A stretch of 64,000 bases of DNA from Lewinellaceae bacterium. GTDB taxonomy: Bacteria > Bacteroidota > Bacteroidia > Chitinophagales > Saprospiraceae. Every line of letters begins with the position of its first letter. The first letter of the stretch is position 1. The stretch covers positions 2,032,501-2,096,500 of the forward strand of contig JACJYK010000001.1 in the NCBI GenBank assembly GCA_020636135.1, read 5' to 3'. The position numbers were made by a program, and so were the translations under genes. Below, in pieces: positions 1 through 8,399 of the stretch. Under the pieces are notes generated by a model. The model was not told where the DNA came from, made no database searches, and saw nothing but the letters and a program-made list of their open reading frames with translations.

Positions 1-1853
1 TTTTGAGCAGTTCCGGTTTTTGTTGCCGGAGCTTCCGGTAATTTGTCAAACCAGGTCTTTTTCAAGATAACCGAGCAAATGATCGCTACGGCAACCGTAA
101 TAATGATTGGCACCGTTTGCAGCAACACCAGATATATCGGGAAAATGACCAACGCCGTTTGCCATATAGTGCCTATTACGACATTGAAGGTATCCCGCCT
201 GAAATCGCGATTTGGGATAAATGTGGGATCTTCAGCCATGACTTTTTCCCGGATAGGTTTCCAGAAACCCCACGGACGCACCGTTTTGTAAAACTGTTTC
301 AGTGTGTCTTCATTTACCGGAGGTGCAAGATAAGTTCCGATGATACAGCCTGCAGTGGCAATTAGAAGCATTAAGGGGAAGGTGTACAGGTCCAGTACCC
401 CCGGAAAAATAAACCGGAAGGAGAGGGCAGGTACCAGGCCACCGAGCATGCCGTAGAAAAAACCGTGTCCATTAAATCGCCACCAATACCATTTGAGTAC
501 ATTGGCTGCCACATAACTGCCATAAAGTCCTGATACGATCCACTGCAGAATGTCATTTACATCCCGGGCATAAAATCCAAGTAGGATACTGACCGCTACC
601 ATGATTAATCCGGCAAAATAATTGATGAATTTGATCTTGGTATTGGGTGCTTCCGGGTTAATAAACTTAAGATAGATATCATTCACAATGTATGCCTGCG
701 TAGCATTCAGGGTGCCGGCAAATGTTGACATAAACGCGGCGAGCAGTCCGGCGAGCAATAAACCCAGGAACCCGACCGGTACAAACTCATGGATGGCTGA
801 AGGCAGGATCTGCTCAAAATCAATGGTACCACCTACCAGCAGATCCAGCTGATCGTAATATATAATAGCCAGGATACCGAACCCGGCGATCATGAAATAC
901 CTTATCGGCATCAGGATCAGGCTTACTGACCCACTCATCAATGCAGCCTCGCGGGGAGAACGGGTGGACAGGATCTTCTGCATGTCGTAATTGGGCGCCG
1001 GACCGGCGAGTGAAACCAATACGCCTTTGAAGACCATCATCATAAAAAAGATGCCAAACAGGCTATACCCGTCACTGGCAATCTTGGCATTTACTTCGGT
1101 TAAGATATTGGTCCAGTCCAGGTCAAGATGCATTCCAAAAAAAGGTGTCATCCATCCATCCGGTACGGCCAGTGGATGGGACGCTACCGCATTCATCGCA
1201 ATGACGCCGATCACAATACTTGATATGGCCATCAGGGAATATTGTACAACATCGGCCCAGACAATACTCATCATACCTCCGAGCAAAGAATAAAAGACTG
1301 CAAAACAGGTGAATATGATGCCGTAAAAATGGGGCACATAATCAGGGCTGATATCAAAAGGTATGTAAGGTGCCACCACTTCCCAGGGTACAAAGATTTC
1401 AATGAATTTTCCAATTCCGATGAATCCGTAAGCCAGATAACCTAAACCCATGATGATAGCAAATACGACTACTATGCCGTGGGAAAGCCTCGCCCCGTTT
1501 CGATTGCCAAATCGGGTTGAAATCCACTCAGCGCCGGTGGTTACTCCGGAACGTCTAAGCCAGATGGATAGAAAAACCATCAGGAAAATTTGGTTGAATA
1601 CCGGCCATAACCAGGGAATCCATGCGCTTTTGAGGCCATAGACAAAAAGAAGGGTCACCAGCCACATGGTCCCGGAAATGTCAAACATGCCGGAGGCATT
1701 GGACAATCCCAGGAGATACCAGGGTAACCGGTTGCCCCCCAGTAAATAGTCATTCTTGCTCCTTTCGGCTTGTTTCTTCAGAACTATTCCTATCACAATC
1801 GTAGCCAATAGATAGAGCAATATGATGGCAATATCCAGAATGGTTAATTTCAT
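1..1853 (-). CDS. Sodium:solute symporter (SSS family), C-terminus cut by window edge
   Basis: Reading from the ATG at 1853 gives an open frame of 617 codons that runs off the window start. The protein begins MKLTILDIAIILLYLLATIV and has many hydrophobic helices in the arrangement of Na+/solute symporters. The segment YLLGGNRLPWYLLGLSNASG, close to residue 38, matches the early conserved stretch of this family. A hydrophilic stretch with basic and acidic residues lies between the last helices, so the protein probably has an extra C-terminal helix, as in several Bacteroidota members. It would import a small organic solute with Na+ across the inner membrane; the substrate cannot be read from sequence. 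It is divergent from the aldo/keto reductase gene, with 156 bp between start codons. Confidence 0.88.
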   Translation of the reverse strand, partial: MKLTILDIAIILLYLLATIVIGIVLKKQAERSKNDYLLGGNRLPWYLLGLSNASGMFDISGTMWLVTLLFVYGLKSAWIPWLWPVFNQIFLMVFLSIWLRRSGVTTGAEWISTRFGNRNGARLSHGIVVVFAIIMGLGYLAYGFIGIGKFIEIFVPWEVVAPYIPFDISPDYVPHFYGIIFTCFAVFYSLLGGMMSIVWADVVQYSLMAISSIVIGVIAMNAVASHPLAVPDGWMTPFFGMHLDLDWTNILTEVNAKIASDGYSLFGIFFMMMVFKGVLVSLAGPAPNYDMQKILSTRSPREAALMSGSVSLILMPIRYFMIAGFGILAIIYYDQLDLLVGGTIDFEQILPSAIHEFVPVGFLGLLLAGLLAAFMSTFAGTLNATQAYIVNDIYLKFINPEAPNTKIKFINYFAGLIMVAVSILLGFYARDVNDILQWIVSGLYGSYVAANVLKWYWWRFNGHGFFYGMLGGLVPALSFRFIFPGVLDLYTFPLMLLIATAGCIIGTYLAPPVNEDTLKQFYKTVRPWGFWKPIREKVMAEDPTFIPNRDFRRDTFNVVIGTIWQTALVIFPIYLVLLQTVPIIITVAVAIICSVILKKTWFDKLPEAPATKTGTAQ

Positions 1854-2009
1854 GTCCTTCCCTTATTAATCCGTCTCCTCAAGATAGACCAAAAAACCTT
1901 ACGCATCGCTGCTTGGTGGGGCCAAAATCATGATCCCTGTTTTGGTGGTGGGCAATACAGCTTACCTGCTTTGCTCCAGAATATTTTTATCTTTCGGAAA
2001 ATCAAAACG

Positions 2010-3002
2010 ATGGCTTATCTCCCTGCTGCTGACCGCTATGACGCCATGATCTATCGCCGCTGTGGTACAAGTGGACTTCTGTTGCCGGCGATTTCGTTAG
2101 GCCTTTGGCATAATTTCGGCGGTGTGGATCTCTTTGAAAACGGACGGTCAATGATCCATCATGCATTCGACCGGGGGATCACCCACTTTGACCTGGCCAA
2201 TAATTACGGCCCGCCTCCGGGTTCGGCAGAGGAAAACTTTGGTAAAATGCTTGCTCAGGACCTGGGGGCTTACCGGGATGAGCTGGTCATATCCACCAAA
2301 GCAGGATATCGTATGTGGCCCGGCCCCTATGGAGAATGGGGTTCCCGGAAATATGTTTTGTCGAGCCTGGACCAAAGCTTGCAGCGGATGGGATTGGACT
2401 ATGTGGACATCTTTTACAGTCACCGGCGTGATCCCAATACGCCCCTGGAAGAAACCATGGGAGCCCTCGATCAGGCCGTTCGCAGTGGTAAGGCTATCTA
2501 TGCCGGATTGTCAAATTATAACCCAGAAGACACAAGTAGAGCAGCGGCAATCCTACGCGACCTGGGGACACCTTGCCTTATCCACCAACCAAAATACAGC
2601 ATGTTTGTACGTACTCCCGAAGAAGGACTTACAGATGTATTGCAAGAGGAGGGTATCGGTGGCATCGCATTTTCCCCACTTGCTCAGGGATTACTCACGG
2701 ATCGTTATCTGTATGGTATTCCTGCCGGATCACGGGCTGCCAGGCCGGAAGGTTTTTTGAAAACAGAACAGGTTTCCACCGAAGCAGTTGAGAAAGCCAA
2801 AGCGCTCAATGAGCTGGCAAAGCAACGTGGACAATCACTAGCTCAAATGGCCATTGCGTGGATACTCCGGTTGCCTCAAATGACCAGTGTATTGATCGGC
2901 GCCAGCAGTGTCCAACAATTGCAAACCAATCTTGCTGCTTTGGAAAATGTTCATTTCAGTCCGGAGGAGTTGGCTGCGATTGATAAAATTCTGCATCATT
3001 AA
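2010..3002 (+). CDS. Aldo/keto reductase, YghZ/GprA-like
   Basis: This is a full-length (330 aa) NADPH-dependent aldo/keto reductase resembling E. coli YghZ (L-glyceraldehyde 3-phosphate reductase). The catalytic tetrad is visible as D61, Y66, K97 and H138, in HFDLANNYG, STKAGY and YSHRRDP. The C-terminal GASSVQQLQTNL is the usual cofactor-binding region. An in-frame upstream ATG exists at 1971, but the family N-terminus begins at 2010 (MAYLPAADRYDAMIYRRCG), so I use that. The stop overlaps the next start by one base (TAATG), so the reductase and the HAD phosphatase are almost certainly co-transcribed, pointing to sugar or methylglyoxal-type carbonyl metabolism. The exact substrate is unknown. 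Confidence 0.9.
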   Translation: MAYLPAADRYDAMIYRRCGTSGLLLPAISLGLWHNFGGVDLFENGRSMIHHAFDRGITHFDLANNYGPPPGSAEENFGKMLAQDLGAYRDELVISTKAGYRMWPGPYGEWGSRKYVLSSLDQSLQRMGLDYVDIFYSHRRDPNTPLEETMGALDQAVRSGKAIYAGLSNYNPEDTSRAAAILRDLGTPCLIHQPKYSMFVRTPEEGLTDVLQEEGIGGIAFSPLAQGLLTDRYLYGIPAGSRAARPEGFLKTEQVSTEAVEKAKALNELAKQRGQSLAQMAIAWILRLPQMTSVLIGASSVQQLQTNLAALENVHFSPEELAAIDKILHH

Positions 3003-3673
3003 TGAATCCGGAATTCGGAGCCCTTTTTGATATGGACGGAGTGTTGGTGGACACCAATCCGACCCATAAGCAGACCATACTTAATTTTGCCCATTTACAC
3101 GGTTTGTATCCGGATGACCAATACCTGGAAGAGCATGTCTATGGTAAAATTAACCGGGAATGGATCCCAGCGCTTTTTGGCAGTCATTTAAGCATGGAAA
3201 CAATCGATCGTCTGGCGGAAGAGAAGGAACAATTGTTTCGTCGGGTTTATGTCAGTCAGATGGTGCCATTGCCTGGATTGGTGTCATTCCTGGAGTTGCT
3301 CAGGGGATACGGGATATCGGTTGCATTAGCTACCTCAGCGCCGCCTGAAAATGCTGACTTTATCCTTGACGGCCTTGGTGTCCGGCATTTCTTTGATGCC
3401 ATTGTACATTCCGGTCATGTAACCAAGGGTAAACCCGACCCGGATGTCTATTTGACTGCTGCTGCCCGGTTGGGTATGCCTCCTTCAAGGTGTCTGGTCC
3501 TTGAGGATTCACTGGCAGGAATTGCTGCCGGCCTGGAAGCTGGTTGCAAAGTAATTGGTTTGACCACCACCCACGATCGTAATGAAATGAACCATGCCCA
3601 TCTGGTGATCGATGATTTCAATCAACTGGATCTGGAGACGTGCATGCAATTGTTTCAGGACAATCCCCGATAG
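3002..3673 (+). CDS. HAD-family phosphatase / beta-phosphoglucomutase-like
   Basis: A 223 aa HAD hydrolase of subfamily IA. Motif I is D10-M-D12-G, with D10 the expected nucleophile; motif II is T111/S112; K142 or K144 lies in TKGKPDPDVY; motif III is E168-D169 in CLVLEDSLAG. This spacing is that of the beta-phosphoglucomutase / sugar-phosphatase group, with a helical cap between about residues 17 and 90. It likely acts in the cytoplasm on a small phosphosugar. It overlaps the aldo/keto reductase stop by one base, so the two probably form one transcript. Mutase or phosphatase cannot be decided from sequence. Confidence 0.88.
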   Translation: MNPEFGALFDMDGVLVDTNPTHKQTILNFAHLHGLYPDDQYLEEHVYGKINREWIPALFGSHLSMETIDRLAEEKEQLFRRVYVSQMVPLPGLVSFLELLRGYGISVALATSAPPENADFILDGLGVRHFFDAIVHSGHVTKGKPDPDVYLTAAARLGMPPSRCLVLEDSLAGIAAGLEAGCKVIGLTTTHDRNEMNHAHLVIDDFNQLDLETCMQLFQDNPR

Positions 3674-3711
3674 AAGGACGACGGAATCATCAAACAGGTG
3701 CATACAACGCT

Positions 3712-4815
3712 TTAAATTTTTAGGTCTACGATCATATCCTGAACCGCAAAGAACAGCGGCCGGATAACATGGTCGTGATTGGCCAATATTATGACGGTAT
3801 ACTTCGAACCATCAGTCATCCGGTAATATCTGAGCTCTGCTCCATAGCCCGGTGAACCCCCGTTGTGTCCAAAAGATTTTGTGCCATTGGAAAAATCTGA
3901 TATCATCAGGCCATAACCGTATTTCATTTTACCCATTCCAGGAAGTTCTCCTTCTGCGTGTTTTTCACACATCATCGTCAGATAGGGTTCAGCGATGATT
4001 TCACCATTAAACAGAGCTTGTATAAATACGAACAAATCGCGGGTATTTGTTATCAGTCCTCCATCCGAAAGAGGCACTGGAAACAAGTCGAGCGTCGAAG
4101 CCCATTTAGTACCTGGCTCACGTCGCCAATATCCTTTTGCGAGGCCATTCAAATTGTTCCTGTCCAGGGATATCCGGGTGTTCCGCATGCCCAACGGCCC
4201 CAGTATTTCCTGGTTTAAAACCTCTGCATAGGATTTATGGGTTACTGCCTCTATGATCTTACCCAGGATAATATAGCCTGAGTTGGAATATTCATGCCTC
4301 ATACCGGGCGTATCAAATACCAGCTGCTGCGTTTCGATCAATGGGATGATATCACCGATGGTTACCGGCTTGGCCAGCAGAGATTGATAGACCGGGTGAA
4401 CCATGTAATTGCCAAGACCGGAAGTGTGTGAAAGCAATTGCTCAATGGTAATTAGTTTTGCATTGGGGATCTGACATTGCGGTATGTAGTTGGATATCGG
4501 ATCTTTTAAACTTAACAGTTTTTGCTGTACCAGTTTCATGGTTAATGTTGCAGTAAATACCTTTCCAACGGAGGCTATGCTAAAGACCGACCTGTCGCTG
4601 GTTTTGATCTTATTTTCTTCATCGGAATAACCAAATACCTTGTCATAGATAACAGGTTCGTTTTTGGCGATGAGGACTGCACCGGAAAACTCATGTTGTC
4701 TTGCTGATTCCGTAAAAATGGAATCAATCGCCCTTATTTGACTGCACAGAAAGTTGTTTAAAACCAAACTCACGAAAACCAGGATCAGCCATTTGATGAT
4801 GTTGTTATTTTGCAT
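3712..4815 (-). CDS. Serine hydrolase, beta-lactamase / penicillin-binding-protein fold (class C-like)
   Basis: A 367 aa exported serine hydrolase. A hydrophobic N-terminal segment (about residues 8-24) should direct export. The active-site motifs are in order: S82-V-G-K85 (SxxK), Y176-S-N178 (YxN) and H317-N-G-G (the third, KTG-like box, in its esterase/peptidase form). This is the AmpC / D-aminopeptidase / EstB group (PF00144), whose members cleave amides or esters and are often not antibiotic-resistance enzymes. The gene is convergent with the HAD gene, 38 bp away. It stands alone, so its substrate is unknown. Confidence 0.88.
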   Translation of the reverse strand: MQNNNIIKWLILVFVSLVLNNFLCSQIRAIDSIFTESARQHEFSGAVLIAKNEPVIYDKVFGYSDEENKIKTSDRSVFSIASVGKVFTATLTMKLVQQKLLSLKDPISNYIPQCQIPNAKLITIEQLLSHTSGLGNYMVHPVYQSLLAKPVTIGDIIPLIETQQLVFDTPGMRHEYSNSGYIILGKIIEAVTHKSYAEVLNQEILGPLGMRNTRISLDRNNLNGLAKGYWRREPGTKWASTLDLFPVPLSDGGLITNTRDLFVFIQALFNGEIIAEPYLTMMCEKHAEGELPGMGKMKYGYGLMISDFSNGTKSFGHNGGSPGYGAELRYYRMTDGSKYTVIILANHDHVIRPLFFAVQDMIVDLKI

Positions 4816-5064
4816 GGTCCACTTGATTTATGTACCACCCAATGGAATTATCAGGTGAATTGCAAAATTTGCGGAAAGGAATATTAATCTAGGTTAAACA
4901 TCCTTGCCGATGGTTAAACCATGAAGGTAAAGGGTGATTGGACGGGAAGTTCAAGGTTTTGTGGAGAACCATTGGTAAACCGTTGCATATTATGATTGGA
5001 CTGTTATCCTTAGTATATCACCGGATTGCTAATTATTACTCAATATGTCATCTATGATATTTGT
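4816..5064. other. Intergenic region at the left edge of the AT-rich FRG segment
   Basis: There is no gene in these 249 bases. Composition shifts from ordinary on the left (to about 4970) to strongly AT-rich on the right. The 10-base repeat described at 4884-4893 lies here. No T-rich hairpin terminator was found. Confidence 0.5.
4884..4893. repeat. Left copy of a 10-bp direct repeat flanking the FRG gene
   Basis: The sequence TTAATCTAGG occurs here and again at 5910-5919, in the same orientation, enclosing the FRG-domain gene and its AT-rich flanks. It could mark an insertion or excision site, but ten AT-rich bases may also match by chance. Confidence 0.3.
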
Positions 5065-5895
5065 TTACAACATGTCTTGGTGGATTAATGATTTAGCGAA
5101 GCCATCAATTCCTGGAAATAATGATTCTGCAGTAATATTCATTGACTTTAGCTGCATTAAGAAATTATTCCTTAATTCAATTGGTATAATGATTTTTCTA
5201 ATTGTTTCGTTTTTACTAAAATTCATTTGATTAAGATTGTCCATAAAGCTTTTTCTAAATGCAGTAGGAGCTAAGAAAACGCCTTGTTGTATTGCTAATC
5301 TTGGGTTTTGTTTTTTTAATTCTATGTATAGGACAATAGAATCGTCATAATCTTGTTCTAGGTTTTCAAAATTATTCTCATTAATAATTTGATTGGCACA
5401 ATTGTATATAGTTTCTAGTTTAGAATATCTCAAAAGATGGTTTTTTTGAAAACCTTTTTTTGAAGCTAACTTAATGCCTTCATCAATTAGCCATAGATCA
5501 TTTATTGCCCAAATACATGCATCTGTTGTTGAGTCAATTAACGCAAAATACATGGCAATATATATTGATTGAGTAAAATCTAAGAGTCTGGTTGGTGTTC
5601 CATGATGTTGCATCAATGCAAGCCAAGACAATGTATCAAGTGATTCAGGAAGATTGTCAATGTAAAAATGTGCTCTTGACTTAAAAGTCCTCAAGCTTGA
5701 TCTTTCTGCATATAATTTATCTTCCCATCCTCCTTCATTTGGATATATTAACTTATTTCTCTCAATTACCCGTGTTAATGAGGTTTCTAAATTCCAACTA
5801 GCATCAGCATGTCCCCGATATATCCACCCGCCGGCTTCAGGTTCCAATTTGATTATATCATTCCATGATTTTATTGTTATTTTGTGGATATACAT
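5065..5895 (-). CDS. FRG domain-containing protein
   Basis: A 276 aa protein with the FRG domain (PF08867): GGWIYRGHADASW at about residues 22-34 contains the family signature (here YRG), and QHHGTPTRLLDFT at about 97-109 is the second conserved block. The domain's biochemical role is not established; such genes are common among accessory genes, including near phage-defence and toxin loci (general knowledge, not shown here). The gene is much richer in A/T than its neighbours, with codons such as TTA, AAT and ATA dominating, which suggests recent acquisition. It has no signal peptide or membrane helix, so it is probably cytoplasmic. It stands alone on the minus strand. Confidence 0.85.
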   Translation of the reverse strand: MYIHKITIKSWNDIIKLEPEAGGWIYRGHADASWNLETSLTRVIERNKLIYPNEGGWEDKLYAERSSLRTFKSRAHFYIDNLPESLDTLSWLALMQHHGTPTRLLDFTQSIYIAMYFALIDSTTDACIWAINDLWLIDEGIKLASKKGFQKNHLLRYSKLETIYNCANQIINENNFENLEQDYDDSIVLYIELKKQNPRLAIQQGVFLAPTAFRKSFMDNLNQMNFSKNETIRKIIIPIELRNNFLMQLKSMNITAESLFPGIDGFAKSLIHQDML

Positions 5896-5909
5896 ATCGA
5901 TATATTTTG

Positions 5910-5919
5910 TTAATCTAGG
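5910..5919. repeat. Right copy of the 10-bp direct repeat flanking the FRG gene
   Basis: Second copy of TTAATCTAGG (first at 4884-4893). It lies 15 bases upstream of the FRG start codon and supplies the stop codon of the short open frame at 5910-6041. Confidence 0.3.
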
Positions 5920-6041
5920 CTATATTGAAAACAATTATCGGAGTAATAATCTGTGTCACGAAATGATTGGGGCGTCTGTCCCTGACCTGCTTGTCCATCC
6001 AATAACAGGATGAAAACGATGAAAACAGGAATTTGCTTCAT
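5910..6041 (-). pseudogene. Possible truncated secreted-protein gene (signal peptide remnant)
   Basis: On the minus strand an ATG at 6041 opens a 43-codon frame. It starts MKQIPVFIVFILLLDGQAGQ, a convincing signal peptide, and stops at 5910 just after entering the AT-rich segment that carries the FRG gene. Base composition changes abruptly at about 5940, inside this frame. I read it as the 5' end of an exported-protein gene cut off by the incoming segment. A real small secreted peptide, or chance, cannot be excluded. Confidence 0.25.
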
Positions 6042-6076
6042 GACACCTGAGGATTTGGAAGGTTGCAGACATTGGC

Positions 6077-6772
6077 TTATGGATGCAAAACCTTGTTCAG
6101 TTCATCCTTAATGAGTCTTTTCCAGATGTCATACCCTGATTGGTTCATGTGCAATTGATCTGAAATAAAAAGATCAGCCCGTGGTTTTCCATCCTGACCA
6201 AGGTATTCGGCACTGGTGGCGATAAAATACAGATCCGGATGCTTATTGCAGTAGTCCTGCATCAGGTGGTTGGCTTCACGGATTTGATCCCAAACAGCCC
6301 AGCGGGAATTGGTTGGGGTAATTTCGATGAGGAAGATGGGGACATTCGGTTTTACTTCGCGAACCTGTTTTACAAAGAATTCAAACAACTTCAACACTTC
6401 TTTTGGTTTCTGGTCCTGGTCGGAACCGCTGATGTCATTAGCCACGAAACAAACTACGGCCTGAACCTCATGCGGAGCAACCAACCGCTTGGTAAAATGG
6501 ATCAGATCGGTAAAATGCGCTCCGCCGTATCCACGCCGGATGGCTTCGTAAGGGGCCATGTCTTCTTGAATGTTCTTCCATAACCGGATGGATGAACTGC
6601 CGACAAAAAGTATAGCCTGATCCGAATAGTGTTCAGTCTGGTCCAGTGCTTCCAGGCCTTCAATTTCTTTCTCCCAGGGAGGTGCCGTATCCGCATATTT
6701 CTTCAGAGGCGAACATGCAGCCAGAAAAACCAACAATGGCAGCAGGAAATAAAAACGAAATGCACTTGGCAT
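6077..6772 (-). CDS. SGNH/GDSL-type esterase lipoprotein
   Basis: A 231 aa lipoprotein: the signal peptide ends in FLAAC with C20 as the lipid-modified cysteine. The SGNH hydrolase blocks are visible: block I FVGSSSIRLW (Ser at about 60), block II GYGGAHFTD (G81-G84), block III VAND (N112), and a C-terminal D-x-x-H in ISDQLHMNQSGY. This arrangement is that of the acylhydrolase / PAF-acetylhydrolase-like group that removes acetyl or acyl esters, often from glycans. It probably acts in the periplasm, anchored to a membrane. It is divergent from the U32 gene. The substrate is unknown. Confidence 0.87.
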   Translation of the reverse strand: MPSAFRFYFLLPLLVFLAACSPLKKYADTAPPWEKEIEGLEALDQTEHYSDQAILFVGSSSIRLWKNIQEDMAPYEAIRRGYGGAHFTDLIHFTKRLVAPHEVQAVVCFVANDISGSDQDQKPKEVLKLFEFFVKQVREVKPNVPIFLIEITPTNSRWAVWDQIREANHLMQDYCNKHPDLYFIATSAEYLGQDGKPRADLFISDQLHMNQSGYDIWKRLIKDELNKVLHP

Positions 6773-6847
6773 GGCCGGTAAGTTTGAGCATTAATATAGG
6801 ATTTTCGCCGGAAATCCTGCCCGGTTACGATGGTTCAGAGAAGTATC

Positions 6848-6878
6848 TTGTCATCTATGCTGGCAAAATGTACCTTTG
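6848..6878 (+). promoter_or_regulatory. Bacteroidota-type promoter upstream of the U32/ferredoxin pair
   Basis: TTG at 6848-6850, then 20 bases, then TACCTTTG at 6871-6878 matches the Bacteroidota consensus TTG-N19..21-TAnnTTTG. Transcription would begin a few bases after 6880. If real, the ATG at 6868 cannot be the translation start of the following gene. Confidence 0.55.
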
Positions 6879-8142
6879 CGGTGAATATTTTAAATCGCTG
6901 CAATTGGTAAAAGAAAGGATTGAGCTCATGGCTCCCGCCGGAAATTTTGAATCCATGATGGCGGCTATCCAGGGTGGAGCTGATTCGGTTTATTTCGGAA
7001 TCGAACAATTGAACATGCGCGCCCGCGCCACAATGAACTTTACCCTGGAAGACCTGGGTGAAATCGCCCGTGTTTGCAATCAGCATGGGGTCAAGTCCTA
7101 CATTACATTGAATACCATCCTATACGATCATGATCTGAGCCTGATGCGCCGCATTGTTGATGAAGCGGCAAGTCAGGGCATTTCTGCGATCATTGCCTCG
7201 GATCAGGCTGCCATCGGTTATGCCAGGTCCAAAGGTGTGCCTGTGCATATTTCGACACAGGTCAATATCTCCAACATAGAGACCATCAAGTTTTATGCAC
7301 TTTTTGCCGATGTGATGGTTCTGGCTCGTGAACTCTCTATGATCCAAATGCGTGAAATTACCCAGACCATCGAACGTGAAAAGATCACCGGACCTTCCGG
7401 GGAATTGGTACGGATCGAGGTGTTCGCTCATGGCGCATTATGTATGGCCATTTCCGGCAAATGCTATCTGAGCCTGCACACCCATAATTCGTCTGCCAAC
7501 CGCGGGGTTTGTATTCAGAATTGCCGCCGGCAATATGAAGTCAAAGACCGCGATGAGGGCCATGAATTCCACATCGAGAATGAATACATCATGTCTCCGA
7601 AGGACCTGAATACATTGCCATTCCTGGATCAACTGCTGGATACCGGAATCGATGTACTCAAGATCGAAGGCAGGGGCCGTGCTCCGGAATACGTCAAGTC
7701 GGTGACCCAGGCATACCGGCAGGCTATCGATTCCGTGATTGCAGGAACCTTTACTCCGGAAAAAGTAGACGGTTGGATGAGCGAAGTGGAACAGGTCTAT
7801 AACCGGGGATTCTGGGGTGGCTATTACCTTGGGAAGAAACTGGGAGAATGGTCTGATACGTACGGTTCAAAGGCAACTACTAAAAAGGTTTACCTGGGTA
7901 AAAGTCTCCATTATTTTCCTCGAGTTCATGTGGGTGAATTTAAGATGGAAAGCCATAAATTGAATAAAGGGGATAAACTGTTGATCACCGGACCGGTAAC
8001 CGGTGTTCTGGAGTTTACAGCCGATGAGATCCGGGTGGATGATCAGCCCGTTGACACCATCGAACAAGGTGTATCCTTTTCCATCAAGGTGCCTGATAAG
8101 GTAAGGCCGTCCGATAAGCTGTACAAAATCGTGGATGCCTGA
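6868..8142 (+). CDS. U32-family peptidase-like protein, TrhP/RlhA-type RNA hydroxylation factor
   Basis: A protein of about 424 aa starting its conserved part with RIELMAPAGNFESMMAAIQG, the N-terminal signature of family U32. Four cysteines (C192, C199, C215, C219 from the 6868 start) in LCMAISGKCYLS and VCIQNCRRQY match the conserved cysteine set of E. coli TrhP (YegQ) and RlhA, which hydroxylate tRNA U34 and 23S rRNA C2501. Despite the family name these are RNA-modification factors dependent on Fe-S metabolism. The frame stays open upstream to 6646, but that overlaps the divergent SGNH gene. ATG 6868 is the first plausible ATG; the promoter at 6848-6878 favours TTG 6904, giving MVKERIELMAPAGN. 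The stop overlaps the ferredoxin start. Confidence 0.85.
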   Translation: MYLCGEYFKSLQLVKERIELMAPAGNFESMMAAIQGGADSVYFGIEQLNMRARATMNFTLEDLGEIARVCNQHGVKSYITLNTILYDHDLSLMRRIVDEAASQGISAIIASDQAAIGYARSKGVPVHISTQVNISNIETIKFYALFADVMVLARELSMIQMREITQTIEREKITGPSGELVRIEVFAHGALCMAISGKCYLSLHTHNSSANRGVCIQNCRRQYEVKDRDEGHEFHIENEYIMSPKDLNTLPFLDQLLDTGIDVLKIEGRGRAPEYVKSVTQAYRQAIDSVIAGTFTPEKVDGWMSEVEQVYNRGFWGGYYLGKKLGEWSDTYGSKATTKKVYLGKSLHYFPRVHVGEFKMESHKLNKGDKLLITGPVTGVLEFTADEIRVDDQPVDTIEQGVSFSIKVPDKVRPSDKLYKIVDA

Positions 8143-8372
8143 TGATCGTGGTAACACAGAACCGCAAGAAATGCATCGGGTGTAATTATTGCGTGGAACT
8201 TGCTCACAATTATTGGCGAATGTCGAAAAAGGACGGAAAGAGTGTGTTGCTGAACGCCACGGAAAAACGTGGGATGTACAGTATCCGTCTGGAAGACGAA
8301 GCTTTTGAAGCCAATGAAGCTGCAGCGCAGGCATGCCCGGTCAGAATCATCCAGGTCAAGAAGATCAGTTAA
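8142..8372 (+). CDS. Ferredoxin, single-cluster (4Fe-4S or 3Fe-4S)
   Basis: A 76 aa soluble ferredoxin. C11-x2-C14-x2-C17 in KKCIGCNYCVE plus C65-P66 in QACPVRII give one cluster-binding set; the spacing between the third and fourth cysteines fits a single-cluster ferredoxin. The start overlaps the U32 stop (TGATG), so translation is coupled. The natural reading is that it serves as electron donor or cluster partner for the U32 protein; the family link between U32 proteins and Fe-S chemistry is known, the specific partnership here is inference. Confidence 0.87.
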   Translation: MIVVTQNRKKCIGCNYCVELAHNYWRMSKKDGKSVLLNATEKRGMYSIRLEDEAFEANEAAAQACPVRIIQVKKIS

Positions 8373-8399
8373 TCCGTCAGTATGGGTCACAAAATCAGG

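Noticed and set aside
5045..5230. 61-codon plus-strand open frame in the FRG region
   Set aside because: It is antisense to the 3' end of the FRG gene; the AT-rich hydrophobic reading is a by-product of composition.
7867..8390. Long minus-strand open frames opposite the U32 and ferredoxin genes
   Set aside because: They are antisense to two well-supported genes, and their translation lacks domain-like sequence.
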